A stretch of DNA of 64,000 bases, taken from Seonamhaeicola algicola (GTDB taxonomy: Bacteria; Bacteroidota; Bacteroidia; Flavobacteriales; Flavobacteriaceae). Where the stretch lies: positions 434,001 through 498,000 of the forward strand of contig NZ_VOSC01000012.1 in NCBI RefSeq assembly GCF_007997385.1, given 5' to 3'. The notes under the pieces were generated by a model that was not told the origin of the DNA, ran no database searches, and saw nothing but the letters and a program-made list of their open reading frames with translations. Of this stretch, positions 8,941 through 18,135 are shown one piece after another (within the stretch, counting starts at the first letter, position 1; every line of letters starts with the position of its first letter). Position numbers and translations under genes: made by a program.

Positions 8941-8967
8941 AAAAATCCCGAATTAATCGGGATTTTT
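8941..8967 (-). terminator. terminator of recA
   Basis: AAAAATCCCG / CGGGATTTTT inverted repeat with flanking T tract, 10 bp beyond the recA stop. Confidence 0.75.
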
Positions 8968-8976
8968 AAAATATTT

Positions 8977-9975
8977 TTATGAGGCTACAATTTCTCTAAC
9001 CTTAGTTTCAAGTTCATCCATAAGTTCAGGATTATCTTTTATTAAGGCTTTTACGGCATCTCTACCTTGGCCTAATTTGGTATCGCCGTAGCTAAACCAA
9101 GAGCCACTTTTCTTTATAATTTCATTATCAACAGCAATATCTAAAATTTCGCCAACTTTACTAACGCCTTCGCCATACATAATATCAAACTCGGCCATTT
9201 TAAATGGTGGTGCTACTTTGTTTTTAACTACTTTAACACGGGTTTTATTACCAGAAACTTCGCCAGCGCTATCTTTTATTTGTGTTGAACGACGAATATC
9301 TAACCTAACCGATGCATAGAATTTTAAGGCATTACCACCTGTTGTGGTTTCTGGGTTACCAAACATAACACCAATTTTTTCGCGCAACTGGTTAATAAAA
9401 ATAACAGTACAGTTAGTTTTGCTAATTGAAGCTGTTAGTTTTCTTAATGCTTGCGACATTAAACGTGCATGTAAGCCCATTTTTGAGTCGCCCATTTCGC
9501 CTTCAATTTCACTTTTAGGTGTTAATGCTGCTACAGAATCTACCACCACAATATCAATAGCGCCTGAACGTATTAAATTATCGGCAATTTCAAGGGCTTG
9601 CTCACCGTTATCGGGTTGCGATATTATTAAATTATCAATATCAACGTTTAGTTTTTCAGCATAAAATCTATCAAAAGCATGTTCGGCATCAATAAATGCT
9701 GCAATACCACCTGCTTTTTGAGCTTCGGCAATAGCGTGTAAAGTTAATGTGGTTTTACCAGATGATTCTGGCCCATAAATTTCAATAACACGACCTCTAG
9801 GGTAGCCACCAACTCCTAAGGCAATATCTAAGCCTAATGAGCCAGACGGAATAGCATCAACATCTATTACTGCGGCATCACTCATTTTCATTACGGTACC
9901 TTTTCCGTAGGCTTTATCTAATTTATCTAGTGTAAGTTTTAGTGCTTTTAATTTTGCTTCTTTTTCGCTGCTCAT
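8977..9975 (-). CDS. recA: recombinase RecA
   Basis: 332-aa RecA, the ATP-dependent strand-exchange protein of homologous recombination and the SOS response. Walker [10 protein letters not shown] is at 68-76; the MAW region ([18 protein letters not shown]) and loop sequence [20 protein letters not shown] are intact. I chose ATG 9975 ([10 protein letters not shown]) because it aligns with the normal RecA N-terminus; the open frame runs back to 10065 without family similarity. A minus-7 box about 140 bp upstream suggests a long leader. I see no clear LexA-type operator. Confidence 0.97.
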   Translation of the reverse strand: MSSEKEAKLKALKLTLDKLDKAYGKGTVMKMSDAAVIDVDAIPSGSLGLDIALGVGGYPRGRVIEIYGPESSGKTTLTLHAIAEAQKAGGIAAFIDAEHAFDRFYAEKLNVDIDNLIISQPDNGEQALEIADNLIRSGAIDIVVVDSVAALTPKSEIEGEMGDSKMGLHARLMSQALRKLTASISKTNCTVIFINQLREKIGVMFGNPETTTGGNALKFYASVRLDIRRSTQIKDSAGEVSGNKTRVKVVKNKVAPPFKMAEFDIMYGEGVSKVGEILDIAVDNEIIKKSGSWFSYGDTKLGQGRDAVKALIKDNPELMDELETKVREIVAS

Positions 9976-10117
9976 TTCTATTAAATCTAAAAAATTGTAT
10001 GCTAAAATACTACATCTTTTGTCACAATACAATTTTATAACGCAACCTTTTTCCACAATTTGCATCTACATTAAAAGCGGGAAAAACAATGCTATGAAAA
10101 ACATGTTTTTTTACTAA

Positions 10118-10125
10118 CAAAACTA
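10118..10125 (-). promoter_or_regulatory. candidate minus-7 box of recA
   Basis: TAGTTTTG on the minus strand matches TAnnTTTG; it would give recA an untranslated leader of about 135-140 nt. Confidence 0.4.
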
Positions 10126-10141
10126 ACGCTATTCTAAATTT

Positions 10142-10178
10142 AAAAAGCACTTTAATATAGGTTTAAAGTGCTTTTTTT
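10142..10178. terminator. orphan terminator-like hairpin between divergent genes
   Basis: AAAAAGCACTTTAA and TTTAAAGTGCTTTTT form a strong hairpin with poly-T on either strand. It lies in the 304-bp divergent gap between recA and trhO, upstream of both promoter boxes, so no annotated gene ends here. Confidence 0.55.
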
Positions 10179-10211
10179 AGATTGTAAATTACCTTTTTTG
10201 CTTAAAAAATG

Positions 10212-10219
10212 TACCTTTG
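10212..10219 (+). promoter_or_regulatory. minus-7 promoter box of trhO
   Basis: TACCTTTG matches TAnnTTTG, about 60 bp before the ATG. Confidence 0.6.
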
Positions 10220-10279
10220 CGGCTCATAAAAATCTTTATATCGCAATAGTGCGACTTTAACCTTAAAAATTAGTATAGC

Positions 10280-11344
10280 ATGCAACTGTACAATAAATTA
10301 AGCGCTAAAGAAAGAGCAGCGTTAATTGAAGAAGCCGGTAAAGACCGCTTAACGCTTTCTTTCTATCAATATGCCAAAATTACAAACCCTCAAGAATTTA
10401 GAGACCAACTTTTTTTAGTTTGGGATAAATTAGATGTTTTAGGTAGAATTTATGTAGCTACCGAAGGTATTAACGGCCAATTATCATTACCCGCCGATAG
10501 ATTTAATGAGTTTAAGGCTCATTTAGATACCATTGATTTTTTAAAAGATATCAGATTAAATATTGCTGTTGAGCAAGACAACATGTCTTTTTTAAAGCTG
10601 AAGGTGAAGGTGCGTAATAAAATTGTTGCTGATGGTTTAAATGATGATACCTTTGATGTAACCAACAAAGGAGAGCATGTTGGTGCCGAAAAATTCAATG
10701 AACTTATAGAAGATGATAATACGGTATTGGTTGATATGCGTAACCATTACGAAAGTGAAATAGGCCATTTTAAAAATGCCGTAACACCCGATGTTGATAC
10801 CTTTAGAGAATCTTTAGACATCATTGAAGACGATTTAAAAGAACACAAAGAAGATAAAAACCTTGTTATGTATTGTACGGGTGGTATTCGTTGTGAAAAA
10901 GCCAGTGCCTATTTTAAACACAAAGGTTTTAAAAACGTATTTCAGTTAGAAGGTGGCATTATTGAATATACCAGACAAGTAAAAGAGCACGAATTAGAAA
11001 ATAAATTTATTGGTAAAAATTTTGTGTTTGATGAACGAAGAGCTGAAAAGATAAGTGATGACGTTATTGCACAATGCCACCAATGTGGTAAACCTGCTGA
11101 TGTGCATACCAATTGCGCCAATGATGCCTGCCACCTATTATTTATTCAGTGTGATGATTGTAAAGCCGAAATGAATAATTGCTGCTCTACCACATGCAAA
11201 GAAATACACGCATTACCCTATGAAGAGCAAAAAGCTCTACGCAAAGGCCAAGGTAATAGTAACGATATATTTAAAAAAGGACGTGCAGACCACCTACCTT
11301 TTAAAAAAGACTTAAGAAACATTACCAATCTTTTTAAAAAATAA
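10280..11344 (+). CDS. trhO: tRNA uridine(34) hydroxylase TrhO
   Basis: 354-aa rhodanese-domain protein of the TrhO/YceA family, which hydroxylates U34 of certain tRNAs using oxygen. The N-terminal domain has FYQYAKITNPQEFRDQLF and GRIYVATEGINGQLS. The rhodanese domain (about 130-235) has the active-site loop CTGGIRCEK with Cys199. The C-terminal Cys-rich segment (CHQCGKPADVHTNCANDACH) is usual for the family and may bind metal. The length is normal. A rho-independent terminator follows. Confidence 0.92.
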   Translation: MQLYNKLSAKERAALIEEAGKDRLTLSFYQYAKITNPQEFRDQLFLVWDKLDVLGRIYVATEGINGQLSLPADRFNEFKAHLDTIDFLKDIRLNIAVEQDNMSFLKLKVKVRNKIVADGLNDDTFDVTNKGEHVGAEKFNELIEDDNTVLVDMRNHYESEIGHFKNAVTPDVDTFRESLDIIEDDLKEHKEDKNLVMYCTGGIRCEKASAYFKHKGFKNVFQLEGGIIEYTRQVKEHELENKFIGKNFVFDERRAEKISDDVIAQCHQCGKPADVHTNCANDACHLLFIQCDDCKAEMNNCCSTTCKEIHALPYEEQKALRKGQGNSNDIFKKGRADHLPFKKDLRNITNLFKK

Positions 11345-11376
11345 AATAAAGCCTCTTTTTTAAGAGGCTTTATTTT
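11345..11376 (+). terminator. terminator of trhO
   Basis: AATAAAGCCTCTT / AAGAGGCTTTATT inverted repeat followed by T-rich sequence, just after the trhO stop. Confidence 0.75.
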
Positions 11377-11537
11377 AATTATAATAATCTTATCTTTACA
11401 TCGGTAATAGCGTAGTTTTGAAATATTACTTTAAAAAACACGTTTAAATTATCATAAGTGCTTCAGCATAAAATAAATAAATTATAAACCCATCATTCGT
11501 AATAAATTATTTATTAACGAATTCAATATATAAACTT

Positions 11538-12818
11538 ATGGCTTGTACAAGCTGTTCTACTAAAGATGGCCAACCAAAAGGCTGTAAAAATAATGGTACT
11601 TGCGGAACCGATAGTTGTAACAAACTAACGGTTTTTGATTGGCTTTCAAATATGACATTGCCCAATGGCGAAAAACCATTTAATTGGGTGGAGGTGCGTT
11701 TTAAAAACGGCCGTAAAGAGTATTATTATAATCCGGAAAATATAACACTAAGTATTGGTGATGTTGTAGCAACCCAAGCAAAAGCAGGGCATGACATTGG
11801 TATGGTAACACTAACAGGCGAGTTGGTGCGCGTACAAATGAAGCGTAAAAACATACCCGTAAATACAAAAGAAGGCTTAAAAATATACCGAAAAGCATCA
11901 CAAAAAGATATTGATATTTGGCAAAAGGCGCGTGACAGAGAAGAACCTATGAAGGTAAAAGCACGCCAGTTTGCTATAGATTTAAAGTTAGAAATGAAAA
12001 TTTCTGATATTGAATTTCAAGGTGATGCTAGTAAAGCTACATTTTACTACACCGCTGAAGAGCGTGTAGATTTTAGAGAATTAATTAAAGTGTTTGCAAG
12101 AGAGTTTCGCACACGTATTGAAATGAAACAAGTGGGCTTTAGGCAAGAAGCCGCAAGACTTGGCGGTATTGGCTCTTGTGGGCGCGAATTGTGTTGTTCA
12201 ACTTGGTTAACAGATTTTCGTTCGGTAAGTACATCGGCAGCACGTTATCAACAATTATCTTTAAATCCGCAAAAGTTAGCAGGCCAATGTGGTAAGCTTA
12301 AATGCTGTTTAAATTACGAGTTAGATTCGTATTTAGATGCTTTAAAAGATTTTCCAAAAACCGATGTTAAACTAAAAACCGAAAAAGGTTTAGCTGTTTG
12401 CCAAAAAACCGATATTTTTAAAAAACACATGTGGTTTGCCTATGAAGGTGAATGGGCTACGTGGCATAAATTAACCACAGACCAAGTACAAGAAATAATT
12501 GCCTTAAATAAAAAAAATGATACGGTTGCAAGCCTTGAAGAATATGCAGCCGATATTCCTGAAGATACAAAAACAGAATTTGAAAATGTTGTTGGGCAAG
12601 ATAGTTTAACACGTTTTGATAATCCAAAACCCAAAAGAAAACGTAAAAACAATAGGAATAGAAAGAATAATAACAACAAAAACAACGCTAATAACGCCAA
12701 TAATAGTAACAATCAAACTAAAAACACTAATAGAGGCAATAAAAGTAATAGTAACCGAAATAGAAACAAAAACAAACGAAAACCTCAAAACCAAAACACT
12801 AAAAATGCGGCAAAATAA
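11538..12818 (+). CDS. RicT-like PSP1 domain protein
   Basis: 426-aa homolog of RicT/YaaT, in Bacillus part of the RicAFT complex affecting RNase Y and development. The N-terminus is Cys-rich (C3, C6, C16, C22, C27). The PSP1 C-terminal domain covers about 110-205, followed by the family hallmarks GSCGRELCC (212-220) and CGKLKCCLNYE (251-261). The last 70 residues are an Asn/Lys/Arg low-complexity tail likely to be disordered and possibly RNA-binding. It overlaps gldH by 14 bp in another frame, implying translational coupling. The partners RicA and RicF are not in this window. Confidence 0.85.
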   Translation: MACTSCSTKDGQPKGCKNNGTCGTDSCNKLTVFDWLSNMTLPNGEKPFNWVEVRFKNGRKEYYYNPENITLSIGDVVATQAKAGHDIGMVTLTGELVRVQMKRKNIPVNTKEGLKIYRKASQKDIDIWQKARDREEPMKVKARQFAIDLKLEMKISDIEFQGDASKATFYYTAEERVDFRELIKVFAREFRTRIEMKQVGFRQEAARLGGIGSCGRELCCSTWLTDFRSVSTSAARYQQLSLNPQKLAGQCGKLKCCLNYELDSYLDALKDFPKTDVKLKTEKGLAVCQKTDIFKKHMWFAYEGEWATWHKLTTDQVQEIIALNKKNDTVASLEEYAADIPEDTKTEFENVVGQDSLTRFDNPKPKRKRKNNRNRKNNNNKNNANNANNSNNQTKNTNRGNKSNSNRNRNKNKRKPQNQNTKNAAK

Positions 12819-13299
12819 TAGTTGGTTATTTTTATTAATTGTTTCTGTTTTAATGATTTCATGCGATACTAATCGTGTTTTTGATAGCTATAAACCTATT
12901 CCCAATTCGTGGCATAAAGATTCTATTGTGAGTTTTAAAATTACGCCACCCGATACCACAAACAAGTATAATTTATTTGTAAATTTAAGAAACACTAATG
13001 CCTACAAATACAGTAATTTACATGTAATTGTAGAAATGATTTTTCCGCATGGAAAAACCATAAAAGATACTTTAGAGTATAGAATGGCAGATCCTAGCGG
13101 TAAGTTTTTAGGCACTGGTTATACCGATGTTAAAGAAAACAAACTTTGGTATAAAGAAAACGTCATATTTAACGAAACCGGTACATACACGGTAAACATA
13201 CAACACGCTATGAGAGAAAATGGTAAAGTAAATGGCGTGGTAAGTTTAGATGGTATTACCGATGTTGGATTTAGAATTGAAAACCCAAACTCAAATTAA
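12805..13299 (+). CDS. gldH: gliding motility lipoprotein GldH
   Basis: 164-aa lipoprotein of the GldH family, required for gliding in Flavobacterium. The signal peptide (LFLLIVSVLMIS) ends at lipobox Cys22 (MISCDTNR). The mature part contains the family-typical WHKDSIVSFKITPPDT, NLFVNLRNTNAYKYSNLHV and a C-terminal NIQHAMRENGKVNGVVSLDG. I start at ATG 12805, inside the end of the ricT-like gene, because the longer open frame only translates its Asn-codon repeats. No other gld genes are visible here. The PBP gene follows after 42 bp. Confidence 0.88.
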   Translation: MRQNNSWLFLLIVSVLMISCDTNRVFDSYKPIPNSWHKDSIVSFKITPPDTTNKYNLFVNLRNTNAYKYSNLHVIVEMIFPHGKTIKDTLEYRMADPSGKFLGTGYTDVKENKLWYKENVIFNETGTYTVNIQHAMRENGKVNGVVSLDGITDVGFRIENPNSN

Positions 13300-13341
13300 C
13301 TATCAATATTTAAGGCACTTATAATTTTACGTACTTAGGTT

Positions 13342-15702
13342 ATGGCAACAAAAAATCAAAACAAAAAAGAAGCAGCACCAGATTTTTCTAAATACATACG
13401 TTGGTTTTGGATGCTGTTTTCAGCCGGAGCGCTATCAGTAATTCTTATTTTTTTATTAGCATCATGGGGTGTGTTTGGTGAAATGCCAGATCACACTGTT
13501 TTAGAAAACCCAAGAACCAATTTAGCTACCGAAATTATTTCTGCTGATGGGCAAACCCTTGGTAAATTCTATTTTAACGATAACAGAACACCTATTGGCT
13601 ATGATGAATTACCAAAACATTTAGTTGATGCCCTAATAGCTACAGAAGATGTTCGATTTAAAGAACACTCGGGTGTTGATGCTAGAGGTACCTTACGTGC
13701 TGTGGTAAAAATGGGTAGTGGCGGTGGTGCCAGTACTATTTCACAACAATTAGCTAAACAATTATTTCATGGTGAAGGCTCAAAAAATACCATTGGAAGA
13801 ATTTTGCAAAAAGTTAAAGAGTGGATTATAGCTATCCGTTTAGAAAAACAATATACCAAAGAAGAAATTATAGCACAGTATTTTAATATTTATGATTTTG
13901 GTAATAATGCCGATGGAATTCGTAGTGCTGCGCGTATTTATTTTGGTAAAGAACCAAAAGAATTAACATTAAAAGAATCTGCTATGTTGGTGGGTATGTT
14001 CAAAAACTCATCACTTTACAATCCAAGGCCTCATAGAAATCCAATAGGTGTTAAAAACAGACGTAATGTGGTTTTATCACAAATGTATAAGTATGATTAT
14101 ATAGATGAAACACTTAAAGATTCACTTCAAAAAACAGCATTAGATTTGAATTATTCACCAGAGTCGCACCGTGAAGGCTTAGCAACATATTTTAGAGGAT
14201 ATTTAGATGGTTTTATGAAGGAATGGATAAAAAATAATCCGCAACCAGATGGTTCTAAATGGAATTTATATACCGATGGTTTAAAAATTTATACAACCAT
14301 TGATTCTAGAATGCAAAAATATGCTGAAGATGCTGTACAACAACATATGCCAAGGCTGCAAGCAGAATTTTTTCATCAAAACACACCAAAACGTAACCCA
14401 ACAGCACCGTTTTTAGAGCTTGATAATTCTGAAATTGAAGCTTTAATGAAACGTTCAATGAAACAATCTGAACGTTGGAGACATTTAAAATACGACTTAA
14501 AAAAATCTGATAAAGATATTGAAGCATCATTTCACAAACCAACAAAAATGACGGTATTTAAATGGGATAAAGGTAATCCATCTGAGGTTGATACCATTAT
14601 GAAACCTTGGGATTCTATGCGTTATTATAAATCGTTTTTAAGAACCGGTATGATGTCTATGGATCCTACAACAGGTCATGTAAAAGCATGGGTTGGTGGC
14701 ATGAATTACAGGCACTTTCAGTATGATATGGTAATGCAAGGTAAGCGCCAAATAGGTTCTACATTTAAGCCTTTAGTGTATACAGCAGCTATAGACCAAT
14801 TACATTATTCGCCTTGCGATGAATTTCCTGATACGCCCTTTTGTATTGAAGCTAATAAATTTGGAAACCCTGAAGAATGGTGCCCAAGAAACTCAGGTGG
14901 TGAAAATGATTATGGCGGATCAAGAACACTTAAAAATGCTCTTGCAAATTCGGTTAACACCATTACAGCTAGGTTAATTGATAAAGTAGGACCACAACCT
15001 GTAGTTGATTTGGCAAGAAAATTAGGTATAGAATCTGATATTCCTGCAGTACCTTCAATAGCTTTAGGTACACCAGATTTAAGTGTTTATGAAATGGTAG
15101 GTGCCTATTCAACTTTTGCTAATAAAGGTGTTTATACAAAACCTGTAATGGTAACAACCATTGAAGATAAAAATGGTACTATACTATATCAATTTAAACC
15201 TGAAACACGTGATGTTTTAAGCGCCGAAACAGCTTATGTGGCTGTTAAATTAATGGAAGGTGTAACAGAACATGGTTCTGGTGCCAGATTAAGAACAAAA
15301 GGTGCCGATTCATATAGAGCAGATTATAGAGAAGTTGTAACAGGTTATCCGTATGAGTTTAAAAACCCAATAGCGGGTAAAACGGGTACTACACAAAACC
15401 AAAGTGATGGTTGGTTTATGGGTATGGTGCCAAACCTTGTAACAGGTGTTTGGGTTGGTGCCGAAGATAGAGCCGCTCATTTTGCAAGCATTACTTATGG
15501 GCAAGGTGCTGCAATGGCATTACCTATTTGGGGTGTTTACATGAAAAGTTGTTATGCCGATGCTTCTTTAGATATTTCTAAAGAACCTTTTGAAGCTCCA
15601 AAAAACTTATCAATAGTGGTTGATTGTTCTAAAATAGATACTAATACAACCGATGAAGATACTGTAAAAGAAGATTTACCTGATGATTTAGATGGGTTTT
15701 AA
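13342..15702 (+). CDS. class A penicillin-binding protein (PBP1A type)
   Basis: 786-aa bifunctional peptidoglycan synthase. A short cytoplasmic N-terminus and one transmembrane helix (about 20-45) lead to the GT51 glycosyltransferase domain, with catalytic Glu102 in ATEDVRFKEHSG and STISQQLAKQLF (131 on). The transpeptidase domain has STFK with nucleophile Ser473, SVN at 537-539 and KTG at 680-682. All key residues are present. It probably shares a transcript with ricT-like and gldH and ends at a shared bidirectional terminator. Confidence 0.93.
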   Translation: MATKNQNKKEAAPDFSKYIRWFWMLFSAGALSVILIFLLASWGVFGEMPDHTVLENPRTNLATEIISADGQTLGKFYFNDNRTPIGYDELPKHLVDALIATEDVRFKEHSGVDARGTLRAVVKMGSGGGASTISQQLAKQLFHGEGSKNTIGRILQKVKEWIIAIRLEKQYTKEEIIAQYFNIYDFGNNADGIRSAARIYFGKEPKELTLKESAMLVGMFKNSSLYNPRPHRNPIGVKNRRNVVLSQMYKYDYIDETLKDSLQKTALDLNYSPESHREGLATYFRGYLDGFMKEWIKNNPQPDGSKWNLYTDGLKIYTTIDSRMQKYAEDAVQQHMPRLQAEFFHQNTPKRNPTAPFLELDNSEIEALMKRSMKQSERWRHLKYDLKKSDKDIEASFHKPTKMTVFKWDKGNPSEVDTIMKPWDSMRYYKSFLRTGMMSMDPTTGHVKAWVGGMNYRHFQYDMVMQGKRQIGSTFKPLVYTAAIDQLHYSPCDEFPDTPFCIEANKFGNPEEWCPRNSGGENDYGGSRTLKNALANSVNTITARLIDKVGPQPVVDLARKLGIESDIPAVPSIALGTPDLSVYEMVGAYSTFANKGVYTKPVMVTTIEDKNGTILYQFKPETRDVLSAETAYVAVKLMEGVTEHGSGARLRTKGADSYRADYREVVTGYPYEFKNPIAGKTGTTQNQSDGWFMGMVPNLVTGVWVGAEDRAAHFASITYGQGAAMALPIWGVYMKSCYADASLDISKEPFEAPKNLSIVVDCSKIDTNTTDEDTVKEDLPDDLDGF

Positions 15703-15733
15703 AAAAAGCGCTCTTAAAAAGAGCGCTTTTTTT
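15703..15733. terminator. bidirectional terminator
   Basis: AAAAAGCGCTCTT / AAGAGCGCTTTTTTT hairpin between the convergent PBP and acetoacetyl-CoA synthetase genes. Confidence 0.8.
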
Positions 15734-17690
15734 ATATATTTTTAGCAAAATCAATATAAAAATCTACACATTCAGGGTTGCGCATAGCATCAATGTTTAT
15801 TGATTTTTCTACGGGCATTTTTAATAGAATTTTTTTAATAGGCGCTTCCATTTTTTTGCCACTAATGGTGTATGGAATATCTGCTACTTCAATAATTTCA
15901 TCGGGTACATGACGGGGCGAATAATCGTTTTTTAACTGATTGCAAATATCTTTTTTAACGGAATCATTTAATTTAAAACCTTGTTTTAACTTTACAAATA
16001 ATGGCATGTAGTGTTTACCACCTTCTAATTCAAGATTAATAATTAAGGCATCTTCTATAGCGTTTATTTTGTTAACGGCGCTGTAAATTTCGCTAGTGCC
16101 AATTCTAATTCCGTGCCTGTTTAATGTAGCATCAGAGCGCCCGTAAATAATTAACCCATTGGTTTCCGAATTAATTTTTATAAAATCGCCATGTCTCCAT
16201 TTGCCTGGGTAATCTTCAAAATAACTGGCTTTATATCTGCTGTTATCTTTATCATTCCAAAAGTAAATAGGCATTGACGGCATAGGCTTGTCTATTACCA
16301 TTTCTCCTAAATTATCTTCAATAGGTTTACCTAAATCATCTAAAGCAAATAATGAAACACCTAAGGCCCTACATTGAATTTCTCCGGCATGTACAGCATA
16401 AAAAGGTGTGCCACCAACAAATGCTGTACAAACATCGGTGCCACCAGCCATTGAGCATAACCAAACATCATGTTTAATGTTGTTATATACGTAATGAAAA
16501 GCTTCTGTAGGTAATGGTGCTCCCGTTGAGCTAATAGATTTTAAGGTATTTAATTTATGTGTTTTTTTAGGAGTCAATTCTTTTTTCATGTTGGCAACCA
16601 AATAAGGTGCACTGGTACCAAAATGGTTTATCTGTAAATTGTCTGTAAACGTCCAAAGCGCATCAAAATTAGGGTATGTTGGAGAGCCGTCGTATAATAC
16701 AATTGATGCACCCATAAGTAATGCCGATTGTAAAAAATTCCACATCATCCAACCAGTAGTTGTAAACCAAAAAAAGCGTTCGTTTTCATGTACATTGTTA
16801 TGAAAAGCCATGTATTTATAATGCTCAAGTAAAATACCTCCGTGAGAGTGTACAATGGCTTTTGGTAAACCTGTAGTGCCCGATGAGTATAGTACCCACA
16901 TTGGGTGATTAAAATCTACGGGAGTAAAGGTTAATTCTTCACCCTTTTTGTTAAGTATGGTGTTTATGTTTTCACAATTTTCATCAAAATAATTTAAAGC
17001 ATTTTCATTTAAATAAGGCTGAATAATTACCTTTTTAAGTGTTGGTAATGCTGCAATAATTGCTTTTACAGTGTTGGTTTTATCAAAAGGTTTGCTGTTG
17101 TAAGTATAACCATCAGTAGCAATAAGTACTTTAGGTTTAATTTGAGAAAACCTGTTTACAACACTTTCAGTACCAAAATCTGGTGAAGTGCTAGACCATA
17201 CAGCACCTAAAGCATTTGTGGCTAAAAAAGCTATGGTGGCTTCGGGCACATTAGGTAAAAATGCTACAACACAATCGTTTTTTTTAACGCCTAAGGTTTT
17301 TAAATAGCTTGCCATGGCGGCTACTTTTTCTTTTAATTGTGCCCATGTAATTTTAGTTTGTTTGCCTAATTCATTTTTAAAAAATATTGCTGTTTTGTTG
17401 GGTTGTATTTGTTTAAAAATATGCTCACTATAGTTTAAAGTAGCGCCTTCAAACCATTTGCAATTTGGCATATTATAACCAGATAATACTTTTTTATAAG
17501 GCGTATGCGATGTTATTTTGAAATAATACCACAGGCTTTCCCAAAAAGCTTCGGTGTTTGAAATAGACCATTGCCATAATTGCTCATAACTGTCAAATGT
17601 TAAATTTTTATGGTCCTTTAACCAGTTACAGTAGGTTTGTAAATGACTATGCTCTTTAAATAACTTAGAGGGTTGCCAAAGTTTTTTCAT
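15732..17690 (-). CDS. acetoacetate-CoA ligase
   Basis: 652-aa ATP-dependent acyl-CoA synthetase (ANL superfamily) of the acetoacetyl-CoA synthetase type, activating acetoacetate for lipid or poly-hydroxyacid metabolism. The AMP-binding core has YSSGTTGLPKAIVHSHGG; further family features are the N-terminal FEGATLNYSEH, SSTSPDFGTESVVNRFSQIK, and the C-terminal SDATLNRHGIRIGTSEIY and YTISGKKMEAPIKKIL with the catalytic Lys. The length matches the family. A promoter box lies upstream at 17749. Assignment of acetoacetate over another acid is by overall resemblance. Confidence 0.88.
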   Translation of the reverse strand: MKKLWQPSKLFKEHSHLQTYCNWLKDHKNLTFDSYEQLWQWSISNTEAFWESLWYYFKITSHTPYKKVLSGYNMPNCKWFEGATLNYSEHIFKQIQPNKTAIFFKNELGKQTKITWAQLKEKVAAMASYLKTLGVKKNDCVVAFLPNVPEATIAFLATNALGAVWSSTSPDFGTESVVNRFSQIKPKVLIATDGYTYNSKPFDKTNTVKAIIAALPTLKKVIIQPYLNENALNYFDENCENINTILNKKGEELTFTPVDFNHPMWVLYSSGTTGLPKAIVHSHGGILLEHYKYMAFHNNVHENERFFWFTTTGWMMWNFLQSALLMGASIVLYDGSPTYPNFDALWTFTDNLQINHFGTSAPYLVANMKKELTPKKTHKLNTLKSISSTGAPLPTEAFHYVYNNIKHDVWLCSMAGGTDVCTAFVGGTPFYAVHAGEIQCRALGVSLFALDDLGKPIEDNLGEMVIDKPMPSMPIYFWNDKDNSRYKASYFEDYPGKWRHGDFIKINSETNGLIIYGRSDATLNRHGIRIGTSEIYSAVNKINAIEDALIINLELEGGKHYMPLFVKLKQGFKLNDSVKKDICNQLKNDYSPRHVPDEIIEVADIPYTISGKKMEAPIKKILLKMPVEKSINIDAMRNPECVDFYIDFAKNI

Positions 17691-17748
17691 AGGCTTAGTT
17701 TAATATGTTTAGTTGGTGGTTTTAGTAATTATATATTTTTCAATTACT

Positions 17749-17756
17749 CAAAGATA
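17749..17756 (-). promoter_or_regulatory. minus-7 promoter box of the acetoacetyl-CoA synthetase gene
   Basis: TATCTTTG on the minus strand matches TAnnTTTG, about 58 bp before the ATG. Confidence 0.55.
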
Positions 17757-17943
17757 ACTATTTAAATACTTACTTTATGTTACATGTATTACACTTTAAA
17801 ATAGCTTTTAGCTTACAAAAAGAATAGTATTTGTGTATTTCATCGAAAAAATATGTTTTTTGGCTATGATTTTGAAAAAAAGTTTGATATTAGCAAAACC
17901 AAATCAACCATTATAAATATTTGAATTTGTTCCTAAATCTATC

Positions 17944-18117
17944 ATGAACTTAACCTACAAAAATATGGAACCAAATCTACCTGAACTGCCAACGGCAGAG
18001 GCGGCTTCTATAGAGTCGTCTTCATTTCACGAAAGTAAAATAAAGGAAACGCTTCAAGATAATTTGAGGTTTTTTAAAAGTTTGTTTTACTTAACAAAAA
18101 AAATATTCATGCTATAA
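17944..18117 (+). CDS. possible small protein, 57 aa
   Basis: An ATG frame of 57 codons occupies the otherwise empty 421-bp gap 17691-18111; a second in-frame ATG is at 17965. The product has an acidic, Pro-rich N-terminus (MEPNLPELPTAEAASI) and a basic hydrophobic C-terminus ([17 protein letters not shown]). Its stop lies within the hairpin ATGCTATA/TATAGCAT that ends the convergent ABC gene. A frame this long could arise by chance, I see no promoter box, and the family is unknown. Confidence 0.3.
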   Translation: MNLTYKNMEPNLPELPTAEAASIESSSFHESKIKETLQDNLRFFKSLFYLTKKIFML

Positions 18118-18135
18118 CCCTTTGGGTATAGCATG
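18110..18135. terminator. short hairpin between convergent frames
   Basis: ATGCTATA and TATAGCAT enclose a 10-base loop, overlapping the end of the ABC ATPase gene. There is no strong T tract, so it is a weak terminator candidate. Confidence 0.4.

Noticed and set aside
9976-10065. 30-residue N-terminal extension of RecA
   Set aside because: It has no similarity to RecA N-termini; the ATG at 9975 gives the normal start.
12606-12804. Long N-terminal extension of gldH and antisense frames over the Asn-codon run
   Set aside because: The AAC/AAT-type repeats keep several frames open; only the GldH start at 12805 gives a proper lipoprotein signal peptide.
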